64,000 nucleotides of DNA, taken from contig CM049322.1 in assembly GCA_026874595.1 (NCBI GenBank), forward strand, positions 6,683,900 to 6,747,899, written 5' to 3'. The stretch comes from Sipunculus nudus. Lineage: Eukaryota > Annelida > Sipuncula > Golfingiida > Sipunculidae. This document shows, piece after piece, positions 1 through 10,662 of the stretch. How positions within the stretch are numbered: position 1 is the stretch's first letter; each line of letters opens with the position of its first letter. The notes under the pieces are model-generated. The model was not told the origin of the DNA and made no database searches. It saw nothing but the letters and a program-made list of their open reading frames with translations. A program made the position numbers and the translations under genes.

Positions 1-1560
1 CTTTGAGCTATGGGGCCCCAAAGTACCCCCCAGAGTAGTCAAAAATTTCATACAAAATCTTCAATATCTCAATAACTACAACACTGATGGTCATGATTTT
101 CGGCATACATATTGATCATGAGCTGTTCCATCACTTTCTGCAGACTGGGTGCGCCACCTCTATTTTTTTCAAATTTTTACGTGTTTTTTTATTTTTTTTT
201 TTGAGACCTTTAAAGATGTGGTTATCTGTCAACAGGGTACAAATTGCAACAACTTGACCTAGAAACTTCATTCTTGTAATGCAAGGAGGCCCATGAAGAG
301 TGCCTGTGGAAACTTGAAATTAGGTCTCTGTTACCCATATCCTTCAAGCTATAGGACTCTGAAGTATCCCTCAGAATAATGGACAATTTGATACAAAATC
401 TGAAGTATCTGAACAACTAATGCGGAGATCACCATGATTCTTTGCATGGATATTGACCATTATGTGTTTTTATTAGTTTCTGCAGACTCGTGGAACCACC
501 TGTTTTTTTGTATCCTCCAAAACAAAGTTTTGCAGATACTATGTTTTTGACCGGGTTCCTCCTCCGCCGCCTCGTTTGTTTCCAGAGAGCTCCTCTGAGA
601 AAAATGGACCGATTTTTCCGAAACTTACACCAATTATCTAGTCACATGTGAACTAGTGCCTAACCAATTTGTGTTGACCTCTGACCTTTCCCCTCTATCC
701 AGCGTCCATTTGTGCATCTGTTTCCACACATAAACCCTCATATCTCGGGAACCGATTGACCAATCAGGAAATAAAATTTATACAAATGTAGTCCTTGGAT
801 TGCTTTATAACATACACAAAATGGTGGCGCCACCTGTAACCAAGTTTGCACAATGTCCATCTGTTCATCTGCCTTGGTTTAAAATCACTTATATCTCTGC
901 AGTGAATTGACTAATTCACCTGAAATTCGGCATGCATATACATCCAGGATAGCTTTCTTGATTTTATGACAGATGGCACCACCTACATTCACGTTCAAGC
1001 TGATCACATCCAAGCTCATATCTCAGAAACCGTTTGACCGATTGGGCCAAAATTTTGCATGTGTATAGATATCACATAGCTCTTTATCATACGCAAAACT
1101 GGTGGCGCCACCTGCAACCATTTTTGCACAGCGTCTGTCTGTTTTCTGCCGTAGGATAATGTCACTCATATCTCGGCAGTGCTTTGACATATCTGCCTAA
1201 AATTTTGCAGTTTTATACATCCTGGATAGCTTTCTTGATTTTATGACAGGTGGCGCCACCAACATTCTAGTTTACACTGCAGACATCCGAGCTCATATCT
1301 CGGGAACTGTTTGAACGATTGGGCCAAAATTTTTCATGTGTATAGATCTCACATAGGTCAACTGGAGGGGTAACCATTTTTGCACAAGGTCTGTCTGTTT
1401 GTTTGGCTAAAATCACTCATACACATGTAGTGGTTTGTCTTTTCTGCCTAAAATTTTGCATATGTATACAACTTGGACATCTTTCTGGATTTGTGGTAGG
1501 TGGCACAACCTACATACACATTTAACCTGCAGACATCCATGCTAATATGCAACATACCTC
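1..1560. repeat. Degenerate satellite with palindromic GGTGGCGCCACC module
   Basis: Related blocks recur through this stretch. Bases 1-130 and 345-475 are diverged copies about 345 bp apart. From about 740 onward a phrase like 'catatctcggnaacngnttgacc' recurs near 749, 889, 1016, 1165, 1293 and 1417, at alternating spacings of about 125-150 bp. Each copy is followed by 'ccaaaattttgcatgtgtata' or a variant, and then by a GGTGGCGCCACC-like module (exact at about 827, 1093 and 1249, mutated elsewhere). No long open frame crosses it. I read it as an old tandem repeat with a dimeric higher-order unit. The family is not recognised. Confidence 0.75.
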
Positions 1561-1834
1561 ACTCTATTTCCCCTTGCCACTCAATCCATGCCTCACTTCA
1601 ACCGTTCCACTCTGATTTTGGCGGATACACGTGGTCACTTGTCGGCTACCCGTATTCTAGTTTTTAAAGTTTACACATTTTTCTCTATTTTTGAGATGAA
1701 TAAATAAAGACTAAATCTTGGCCTGTTGGTTAATCTGTTTGATGCTTCAGTTGAATGGGTATATACTACCATTCTGATGATAAAATTTCCTTTAGCGAAT
1801 CTCTTCCCTGTCAGCTGAGCGACATGACCCATGG

Positions 1835-1990
1835 GTCACGTGTTTTTGTAATCGTAATTGTAGTCGATTACATTTATTTTTAAGGCAAAGTAATTGTCTT
1901 TGTTATCAATTACTCTTCCAATGTTGTCGTAATATGATAATAAGTTATGATTACATTGATTACATTTGTATTTATTGATATTGACTAGCT
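1835..1990. repeat. GATTAC/GTAATC word-rich repeat
   Basis: The words GTAATC, GATTAC and ATTACA and their complements recur in both orientations over about 150 bp, e.g. 'gtaattgtagtcgattaca'. This self-similar composition resembles small non-autonomous DNA elements made of one repeated word. A similar element sits near 44.35-44.52 kb. No clear terminal inverted repeats were resolved. Confidence 0.4.
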
Positions 1991-2679
1991 ACAGTTAATG
2001 TTTCTTATAAACTGAATTTTCATGCTTACCACTGATGAAAAAACTGAGAGTATTCAGCTGTTGTTACTTCTGACAGCCATCAAATTATTCTCAAGTAGTA
2101 AATGTATCTGATGAAAACTAGCTGGATTGTGTGTGTGTGAGCATTCTGAGATTACCTAAGAAAGGAATAAATAAATTATATTATTGTTTTTAATTTAATA
2201 TCAGTCATGTTAAGTATAGTCTTCGTTACTTAATTAAAGACCATGACGAAATGCTCACTATCACAGCTCTTAGCTTTACCCTATTTGTGTACCTGGTATT
2301 GCAAAAATGAGCATGCAGTTAAGTTAACCAGGTATAAATCACTTGCCAGTCACATCCTGAGCAAATCACCTCATTAATATATGAGCAAATTGATGATTAA
2401 ACCTAGTCATGATTAATTATCCATACATAACCATAGACAGATACCTTTGTACAACATCTTGACAACACCAACGATTATATGTTCATTTTCATGGAGATTT
2501 CATGGCTTTAATGCATATCACAGCATGTGATACCTTAAAGGATCAGTGTTTAATACAGTTTAATACTTTGATATACAGTAAGCTTTCTCCAGAAAGTGCA
2601 ATAAGGAAAGGAATTGAACAGACCTGGGCTTTACCTTTTGGTAACGATCTCCTGAACAACTATATTTTGGCCCACTGAA

Positions 2680-2682
<3 letters not shown>

Positions 2683-2744
<62 letters not shown>
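2683..2744. repeat. (TA)n microsatellite next to a GC-rich insert
   Basis: Perfect TA dinucleotide array of about 60 bp. It is followed by a locally GC-rich stretch (2,745-2,850) that carries two 'ttggcccact' copies, one on each side of the array. No gene is seen in 2.0-3.0 kb. Confidence 0.9.
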
Positions 2745-2745
<1 letters not shown>

Positions 2746-3049
2746 TCACCCAATCCCGCCCTGCAAAACAAGAAAAAGTCAACCCTCAAGGGCCCACGGG
2801 GCGGGAAAGACTGAAGACCTACAGCCAGGGGGCGGTTTTTGGCCCACTCAGGGCACAAGAACAAAAAAAAGTGACAAAAACCCACTCAGCTAAGCATCCC
2901 TCTCATTTGTATATGAGCGAATTAACAATGAAGTGCAACAAGCATTTAAAGTGATGTTAATAATTTCTAGGTTTCCTTAAGACGATTTAATCTATTCAAT
3001 ATCTCGATGATAGCCGTCATTCTGGTTGACATTATTATTGAAACAAAAT

Positions 3050-3360
3050 TACAGCTTTCTATGAATTCAATTATTAAACCCCCGATTTAGCTTCATAATG
3101 TCCATGGAAATATAAGATCGTGTTATTTTATTATTATGCTTGATTATACTCCATTTGTAAATTATGTAAGAGGAAGATATGCCTTAGTTACAGAATGTCA
3201 TTAACAACGGAAAAAAAATGTTTTTCTATAAATGCCCTTTGCCTTTTGATCTTTGACTTAGAACATCAAACTAAAGGACGAATGTTGCGTCTATATATCG
3301 GCATTAGCGGGGCGCATGAGTTCGGAGCTAATATTCTTATTCAGGTTGAACCGAAAACAA
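3050..3360 (+). repeat. Diverged fragment of the 28/34 kb dispersed repeat
   Basis: The stretch around 3,090-3,175 ('ttattattatgcttgatta') matches 34,840-34,930. Bases 3,230-3,350 carry the 'atgccctttgcc' and 'gcgcatgagttcggagc' landmarks also seen near 28,390-28,500 and 34,255-34,370. It is therefore an old copy of the arm of the Penelope-like repeat units described further on. No intact coding sequence. Confidence 0.45.
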
Positions 3361-3485
3361 ATACACTAAGAAAAACATGCTAACTATAATTCTTGCACGC
3401 TCTATTGCTACTTTTCTTCCGCAATGGCCATTCCAATTACCAATTACATACTAAAAGCAATCATTTGTGGGACACTATACACTAC

Positions 3486-3488
<3 letters not shown>

Positions 3489-3539
<51 letters not shown>
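3489..3539. repeat. (TA)n microsatellite
   Basis: Perfect TA array of about 50 bp. The open frame read across it is a product of the repeat, not a gene. Confidence 0.9.
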
Positions 3540-3542
<3 letters not shown>

Positions 3543-4440
3543 GGATTAACTGAGGACCCAGCAGCTCCATTGGATATGCAGATATGTAATTACGCATATT
3601 TCTTTCTCGTTCCTGATGTGCGTGCGTGATGACGTGCCCTCCCCCCGGTATAGAAACATTGCATGGAACAATGCGTCAGGGTGTTTTCAGCCCATGGTAT
3701 CTTTTCATATCTCCTTTCCGTGGATACGTTCAATGTAATAAACATTGGATGGCATTTAGGTGATATCTTTTAAATTTATCCACCTTGGACGTATCAGCGA
3801 AACAACAAAATGAAGTGACTCTTATCGGTCTGCCATTTTGTTAGATACAAAGCCATTTGTATTATTTTCAGAGAACAAAGAGTTTTGTTATATTCAACAT
3901 TTGTATGCCTATCTTTGGCCAATGAAAGTTTCACAAAAAGGAGTATATAATGCTCTGTATATTATGCTGATGTATATATTACATGTTTATTGTAGATTTG
4001 CTATAAATACGCATGGCGCTAGTTATTCTATGATCGGTCATGCTACAACATATAAAGATACAGAGCTGTATATTTTTAAATGCCGTTCTTGTGGTCTTTG
4101 TCAAACATTTTCTTTTAGCGTAGTAAACAAAATTAAATAAAAACACCACATTATAAACTGCATTAATTTCAGTGACCTACCAGTGACCTGTACTTGTATT
4201 ATATTGACTATAAATTGCTTTAATTAAAAACATTTTTGAGAAAATTTGAATTTATGAGCAGATTTGCTACCAAATACACATGATTACATAGGTTATATGA
4301 ATAGTAATTTTATATGTTATTATTTCTTTGCGAGAACAATAACATATGCATATGTTCCATATCGAAATATATAGCCATGTTGCTATATGAATAGCCATGT
4401 TGGTTCATTGTATATAGATGAATATATACAAAGAAAAGTC

Positions 4441-4516
4441 GTTTCACTGACGGTTAGAATCGAACCAACGATCTTCTGATTTCCGGTCGGCTGCCTTAAC
4501 CATTTGGCTACGCAAA
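4441..4516 (-). repeat. tRNA-derived SINE head
   Basis: On the minus strand the block reads as a degenerate tRNA: an A-box-like 'tagccaaatggttaaggc' followed about 30 bases later by a B-box 'ggttcgattct'. The ends do not pair into an acceptor stem, so a functional tRNA gene is unlikely. A SINE head or tRNA pseudogene is the better call. Confidence 0.5.
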
Positions 4517-4617
4517 ATTCCCTTCCACTCCGTGTATTTGCACAATTTTATAGGAACCAGCGAAGTGACGTCATAGTCTACCCACTACATGTGACTCACT
4601 TATATATACATATACTT

Positions 4618-4620
<3 letters not shown>

Positions 4621-4665
<45 letters not shown>
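4621..4665. repeat. (TA)n microsatellite
   Basis: Perfect TA array. The surrounding 4.1-5.1 kb has no gene I can support. Confidence 0.9.
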
Positions 4666-4669
<4 letters not shown>

Positions 4670-5119
4670 CATAGGGCAAATGATACGTGTCAAAGTTACT
4701 TCAGATGGGAACTAATTAGTAAGATGAAATATACCTTGAATATCAAAGTAAATATGCGAATGACTTTGACAGTGAGAGATGAAATATGAAAAAAAATACG
4801 AGTTTCGCTCATATATTCTTTTAACTGAACTATCATCTTGAACTACATTTTATGTACAGGCAAAAATACAGACATTAACGGCTTTACTGTTACTCTCTGA
4901 ACTTCGTCCTTGACAAGCAAATTTTGCTGTGTGTAGCAGACTGCGGCTGTTTTGAAATTCTAATTTGGAATTTTATACAGATGTATTTACTGAGATTGTT
5001 TTGTTCTTGCAGAAAACAGTCAATGACCTCCCTCCCGATATAGTTAAAACAGAATAGGTGATTTCTTGTGATACGGCATTCCTGACAGGACTGAATTAAA
5101 GCTATAATTAGCTCAGCTA

Positions 5120-5245
5120 TAGACGATATATATTAGCAGGTTATACCCCAGGGTTAAAACAAGGTCGTTCTCATGGTAACGTAGACATGTCAGGGGCATT
5201 ACTTCTGATAAGCACAGTGGCACTCTATTGATCGCCTGTCCCTAT
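5120..5245 (+). repeat. Dispersed repeat 'R2', copy 1
   Basis: The landmark 'ggttataccccagggttaaa' followed by 'aaggtcgttctcatggtaac' recurs in diverged form at about 24,360-24,490 and 26,135-26,270. Those copies continue into 'ctatttaacgcctaactcta'-like text. An interspersed repeat of unknown class with no coding content seen. Confidence 0.5.
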
Positions 5246-6627
5246 CATCTCTTGCATTAGGTAAAGAAGCTGTAAATACATTTTGAGGATTGCCCAAAAC
5301 ATAAGGTAAATAAGGAATGAACAAATTTAGAATTAATCAGACAGTTGATGGGACCAATGAGGATTGAACAAAGTGTTAGTATTTGAAATATTGAGCTTAA
5401 ATCCCCGCACCTTAGGCAGTTATACCATAAACGATTACCGTTGAGCAACTAACAACTCAAGATTATTATCATAGACCAACACCTACAATTAACGGCCAGG
5501 ACGGTCAGCCATTAATTAATTAATTAGGTGTGTTTTGCCCTCTATGAAGCTACCAATGGACTGGGAATAGCCTGATGTGTTCTTTTTCATGTTATTCTCA
5601 AACAGATTGCTCATGTTAAACCTGGTTTTATTCCCCTAGACTGGGTGGTCTTCAAAACATTTGTTGTTCTTGTATTATTAATGTCTGATGTTTTTTTTTT
5701 TCAGGTTTAGATAACGAGAAAACATGTATATTTCAATGGTATAAACATATGTTATTTGCAAAAAGAGATTATATCACAAAACTGATGTGAAGATCATAAA
5801 AACATATCATGTGATGATATTTTTATGATATTTAAAAAAAAATCATATGTTAAATATGTTAGAGTATATATGCCTCTCGTTACATCATAGTTACAATTTA
5901 AGAGACCATTTTATATTTTCGTTCTCAGTGAACACTTGTTGAATAAGTAGTACAATTATAGTTATTTTTCATAGTTATTATGTTGTAAGAATTCCCTATT
6001 GAACATATGGCCAAGATTCATATCCAATGTATAGACATTAAATGTATTATTATCATTTATTATTTACATACCTATTTGTTATATTGGTCCCTGATCTAAA
6101 AAAGTCGTAATTCATAAAATGCTATGAACAAAAATTGTCAAGGTTGCGTTAATATTTGGGAGGAACTTTATTCATAGAAAGGCGGTATCAAAGGTCACCA
6201 GTAATAATGATTGCTATTCTTGATAGAAACACGTCCATTTACAGTTCCTTATATGGACTGGCGTTATTTAGATAGACTGACAGGTTAAGCTCAGCTGTAT
6301 ACAGGGCAATTAATTAATAGTCTGTTTCCTGTTAGACAACTATCTGATCCAGCCTGGTCATTATTTAGTAATGGTGTTCATAGTAAAAAAGTAATTAGTC
6401 CGAAAGAACGGAAATATGTTTTATCTCGTTTATTAAAGCCGAATTTGACATCAAAGTAAAAACTTCTAAGTAGTACAGAGACTTTGATGATAGTAGTTGA
6501 TATTTGATTTGATAAAAGTACAAATAATTTGCACATACTGTAAGTGAAATACCCATTTTTTGTGAATGTGCATTTTGACCTTCGAAATTAAATATACGCT
6601 GGCAAAAACATAAAAAGATGACCCTTC

Positions 6628-6681
6628 TCTCTCTCCCTCTCTCCCCTCTCTCCACCTCTCTCTATCTCTCTCTCTCTCTCT

Positions 6682-6713
<32 letters not shown>
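6628..6713. repeat. (CT)n-(TA)n compound microsatellite
   Basis: A CT-rich tract runs into a TA array. Copy B keeps the same compound structure at 35,191-35,250, so the tract predates the duplication. Confidence 0.85.
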
Positions 6714-6718
<5 letters not shown>

Positions 6719-7947
6719 ATTATATTAACACATCATGAACAATTTGTATTGTTTTTTTCGAAAGGGTAGTCTATCAATGTGGAAGAAAACTAATTAAATT
6801 GTAAATGTATCAAATGTATTCTTTTTAGTAATTATTTAGTAATTGTAAATAAAACAATAGCGTAGCAGTAAACAACACAGTAAGTTCAATTCCTACATAA
6901 TGTATCATACAATTTGTATCATATGTGCTGTCTTAAATCACCATTAAATGAACTCATGTCTCTCTCGTCTATTCTGTAAAGAATAACTCATATTAATGAA
7001 ACTGAAAATGAATATACACAGTTCTATGCCTACATATAATATCACCTTATGTTTTTATAATAGGAGGACTATTTTTTGTATATGTGGTTGTGGATTGTAC
7101 ATTTGTGTTCAAAGCAAACATACGTGGCATCATGTTAATTCGGTACATAAATGAGTGCAAAGGACCATATAAAACTCAATACTATTCTTATCTGTAACAA
7201 AGTTTATCAGACTAATGTCCTAGATAAACATAACTGAAGCAGTCCCAAATAGGACGTGGAGAGGCCAGTGACTGACCGATATTCTTTTGTAGTTAACATA
7301 TTGAGCAAAGTAAGGTAAAGAGGACTTATATAAGTGAAGATAAGCTGCTTGTTACAGGAGATCCATATACCAACCTTTGTATTCTTGACTGAGAGTTGAT
7401 AAATAATTCATGCACCAAACATGATTAAATAAGATATACCACGTACATATAAAACTGCCTCAATATCATTTATTCCTCTTTAACTCGTCTCATTTTATCA
7501 TAAGTGAAATCTAGCCCTGAAATTTACACGAATTATTTATTTCTTATTGATTATGTTTTCTTTTTTCCTTCATAATATTTGTCATGTGTATTACAATGAG
7601 TAAATGAGGCATAAACCAAAAAACACTTCGAAGCCTTTAGAATGTACCTTCCTTCATACCGAGAACCTTGAATTTCCGATGTGAAAGTTTCCATATAATT
7701 CGCATGCATAACGCAATCTTGTACAGAATAGACTTGTCCGTAATAAGGTGTAAACGATGTATGTAAATGGGAAATGGTCTGATCGTATGATGGATTGCAT
7801 ATATAATTACATTTGCTAACAATTTGTGAACTAGTAGATCATTCAATTTGCCATGTGGTCTCTATCTTTATTTATTTTAATCGATATGATATATTTCCAT
7901 CTGGGTATCATTCTATATTTTCATTAACACCCCCTCGCAACGGCAGC

Positions 7948-8194
7948 CTAGATATTGCCACCAGCCGGTGAACAACAACACAATTTATGAGTATTTTTTA
8001 CTGTTAATGTATTGATCTCATATTGATCTATTACATTCTGCAACTCAGATGTCCTTATATTATGAAATAAAGAATTAGCAATGTGATCGGGATCTTCAAT
8101 TTTTTCAATGACGAAGTACTGTAGCAAAAAGGTAAAAATGCCTAAAACTAACAACAGAGGTATATAACATAATACCAATACAGATTCCGCTTTT
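7948..8194 (-). pseudogene. Orphan membrane-plus-tail exon (candidate)
   Basis: After an acceptor-like AG at about 8,195 the minus strand is open for about 81 codons to a stop. It begins with a strongly hydrophobic run (about 20 residues containing IPLLLVLGIFTFLLQYFVI), then a polar tail ending in CCCSPAGGNI. If the AG is used, the exon would enter in phase 1, the phase of all lectin-receptor introns here, and would resemble the terminal membrane/tail exon of the receptor at 10,253-13,374. No lectin exons lie between 8.2 and 10.2 kb to feed it. It could be an alternative 3' exon of the neighbouring receptor, a relic of a lost gene, or chance. The matching place in copy B (about 36.72-36.95 kb) is broken. 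Confidence 0.3.
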
Positions 8195-8199
8195 AAATA

Positions 8200-10247
8200 G
8201 TTAACTTGGTATAACAGCTTGACAGTATGACTGATTTATATTTAATTATATTTGAAAGCTCAAATATATTTATTTATTCTAAAGCATCATGATAATGATG
8301 GTGTGTCTGTACAAATAGCACCTGTATAACATATCACGGGATGTACACACTATTTATTCTAATCCTGGTTAAGTCTGCTGTAGTAACAAAACTGTAACAT
8401 GTTCCTTTGTTTAGATGGATGTAATAAGAAGCTGTGTGATAAAACGTAAACAGGCAACGCAATATAGTGTGGGGCTAACACCCTATGTATCCATTTTTTT
8501 TTCTTATAGGATGCATTTGCCTTTTACAATGACACAGATATGGACAATAGGACTACACCAGGTAGCACTTCTGTCTTAAATAATAAACATCTTTGCCACT
8601 CTTCGAACATTCTTGGTAATGTTAATATTTATTTATGTTACGTTTGATATTTCAATTCTTTATTGGCAATACTATCACGGTTTCATTAATTATGCTTTGA
8701 CCTAGTTATGTATAAAGGCTGTCTTTATTGGTCTTCTTTATTTTATGGGAGATTAGTGATGTCAGTAGATGCTTTCATATTCAAGCATACGCATTTAAAA
8801 TAGAGTTGTGGTTATTATATCTACAACAAAGATATCTCATATATTATGTATGATTAATAGTTGTTATTCCTCCTTGATTATCAGCCCATTTTTCTCGTGA
8901 ATATTTAGGAAGTCACATAATATCTTCATTCATTTTTAATAAGTAAAAAAAAATTGGATAGTTTGTTGCATACATTTGTTTCATTTGTAACATTCTTGTG
9001 AAAAATACATATTATACACAAAATTTCTAATTAGATAAAAATAAAATTAAGCTCCTGACTACATCTCAAAATTGAAAAGCGGTTAGAAAGGGTCAACCAA
9101 TTGTGAATCATAATGTTTCACGTCTATAAGCATATACCCATACGCACAACATGTATGTAAAGCTAACCAAATTTTAAATTCATGAGAAAGCATTATAAAT
9201 GAGAGAGAAAAAAAAACAGAATAAGTAACAATTTGTTCCATGAAAATACCTGAAACCTAACTTTTATGAATTCAAGAATTGTCAGAAAGCTCAAACATCC
9301 AAATTACCTTAAATTACGCTCCTCTCATTTATTGGCACAAGAGTTTAAAAACAGCATTTATTGCACTTAAGGCTCTCACAACTAAATTGCATAAATATAT
9401 TAAGTGACACAGACCTCTGATATGTGTTTCTCCCAAATTGCAAACATACAAGAACTCTTCCTCCATGTGTTATTTAGTTGAGTGTACAATCTCTTATTAC
9501 ATATTCCATCTTTAGGTATTATCATGCGCAAAATCCAAGCTGAATTGACTATTCCTGACAGATGATAACATAAAAGAGGTAAACATGTTATTGTCCTTCA
9601 ATTATAATGAAGCAGTAACGGTAGGTGGATATTATATAAAAGAAAACTGGGTTAATGCCCAGAAATCTTCCGAGCCTTTTATAAAAACCGCTTAATATTT
9701 CGCCACACAACTTCCACGACATTAAATTCTTATACCAGATATGTAATGAATAGCAAGTTTTCAACTGTTGGATAATTACACTAATACATAATTAAATATA
9801 TAGTTAATTCACATTAGGTAATTATCCGCTATGTTTAACGAGTATCCGTCAGCTTAACATTAACGGTATATGAGACATTTATTCCAGCTAAAATATTTTA
9901 TACCGGATATTTCATGTCAGTATTTCACGAGGTAACACACTGATACATTAGACACTCAGATGAGTCATGAAAGCAAAATCAACAGACATTTAAACGCTTT
10001 ATTAAAAAAATCATGGATTAACAGATATTGGTATCTGAAACGGTCTGTGTCAATTTGAATGGTTGATTCATGAAATTTGTGACATAATTTTAAATCAAAC
10101 CCCAGTTTTTTAAATGAAATATAGTAGCTTAAATCGTGAAACAGGGTATCTGACAGAATTTGCAGTCATTACAATCTAACAACTGTACGTCACGAACCTG
10201 ATTAATTTTGTTTAAAAAATATATGTGTTCGTGGTGATAGAGAGACA
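8200..10247. other. Intergenic, no gene seen
   Basis: AT-rich sequence downstream of the lectin receptor. Only short stop-bounded frames occur. 8,320-8,400 is shared with copy B near 38,260-38,340 but is not coding. Confidence 0.5.
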
Positions 10248-10253
10248 TTTATT
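10248..10253 (-). promoter_or_regulatory. Poly(A) signal abutting the receptor stop codon
   Basis: On the minus strand the receptor ends TGAATAAATG: the stop codon TGA (10,255-10,253) is followed at once by AATAAA, sharing the stop's final A. In pseudogene copy B the corresponding text is TGAATATA, so the signal is lost there. If used, the 3' untranslated region would be only tens of bases long. Confidence 0.5.
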
Positions 10254-10618
10254 CAGGTGTTCGTTGCAATATCTGATGCCCTCTTCTGCAGACGAAATTT
10301 CTGCAACATAAAATCAAATTCAATAGGTGTAAAAACCTTAAAACAGCATAAATTAAATGCTAACATATTCTTCAAACCTAATTTGTCAATTCTGGATATT
10401 CTAAGTTGTTTAGTAAAATGGCGGAACTCAAGGCTTACTAGGTACATGCATCCAATAATGAAAACCATCACTATGTTTGCAAGTGTCGATGCAAGTAATA
10501 TGTACATCATAGCGGTGTGGTCGATACCTAGAAAAGGAAAAAAAATCTTAAATTTATTAGGTGCAGTTATGGTAAGCATGCAGAATCACAAAAACGTTGT
10601 GTTCACCTAAATTTAATA

Positions 10619-10662
<44 letters not shown>

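Noticed and set aside
2631-2885. Several open frames rich in IYIYIY across TA arrays (also near 3.5, 13.9, 35.2, 57.3, 59.6 and 61.4 kb)
   Set aside because: (TA)n has no stop codon in two frames and always produces such frames.
3838-4140. 100-codon plus-strand open frame
   Set aside because: It begins with TTG rather than ATG, has no splice context or recognisable motif, and starts inside text shared with the dispersed repeat ('gccattttg').
4441-4516. Functional tRNA gene
   Set aside because: A and B boxes are present, but acceptor and anticodon stems do not pair; SINE or pseudogene fits better.
10257-10610. 117-codon plus-strand frame
   Set aside because: It is antisense to the well-supported last exon of the lectin receptor, whose helix, phase and total length all fit the minus strand.
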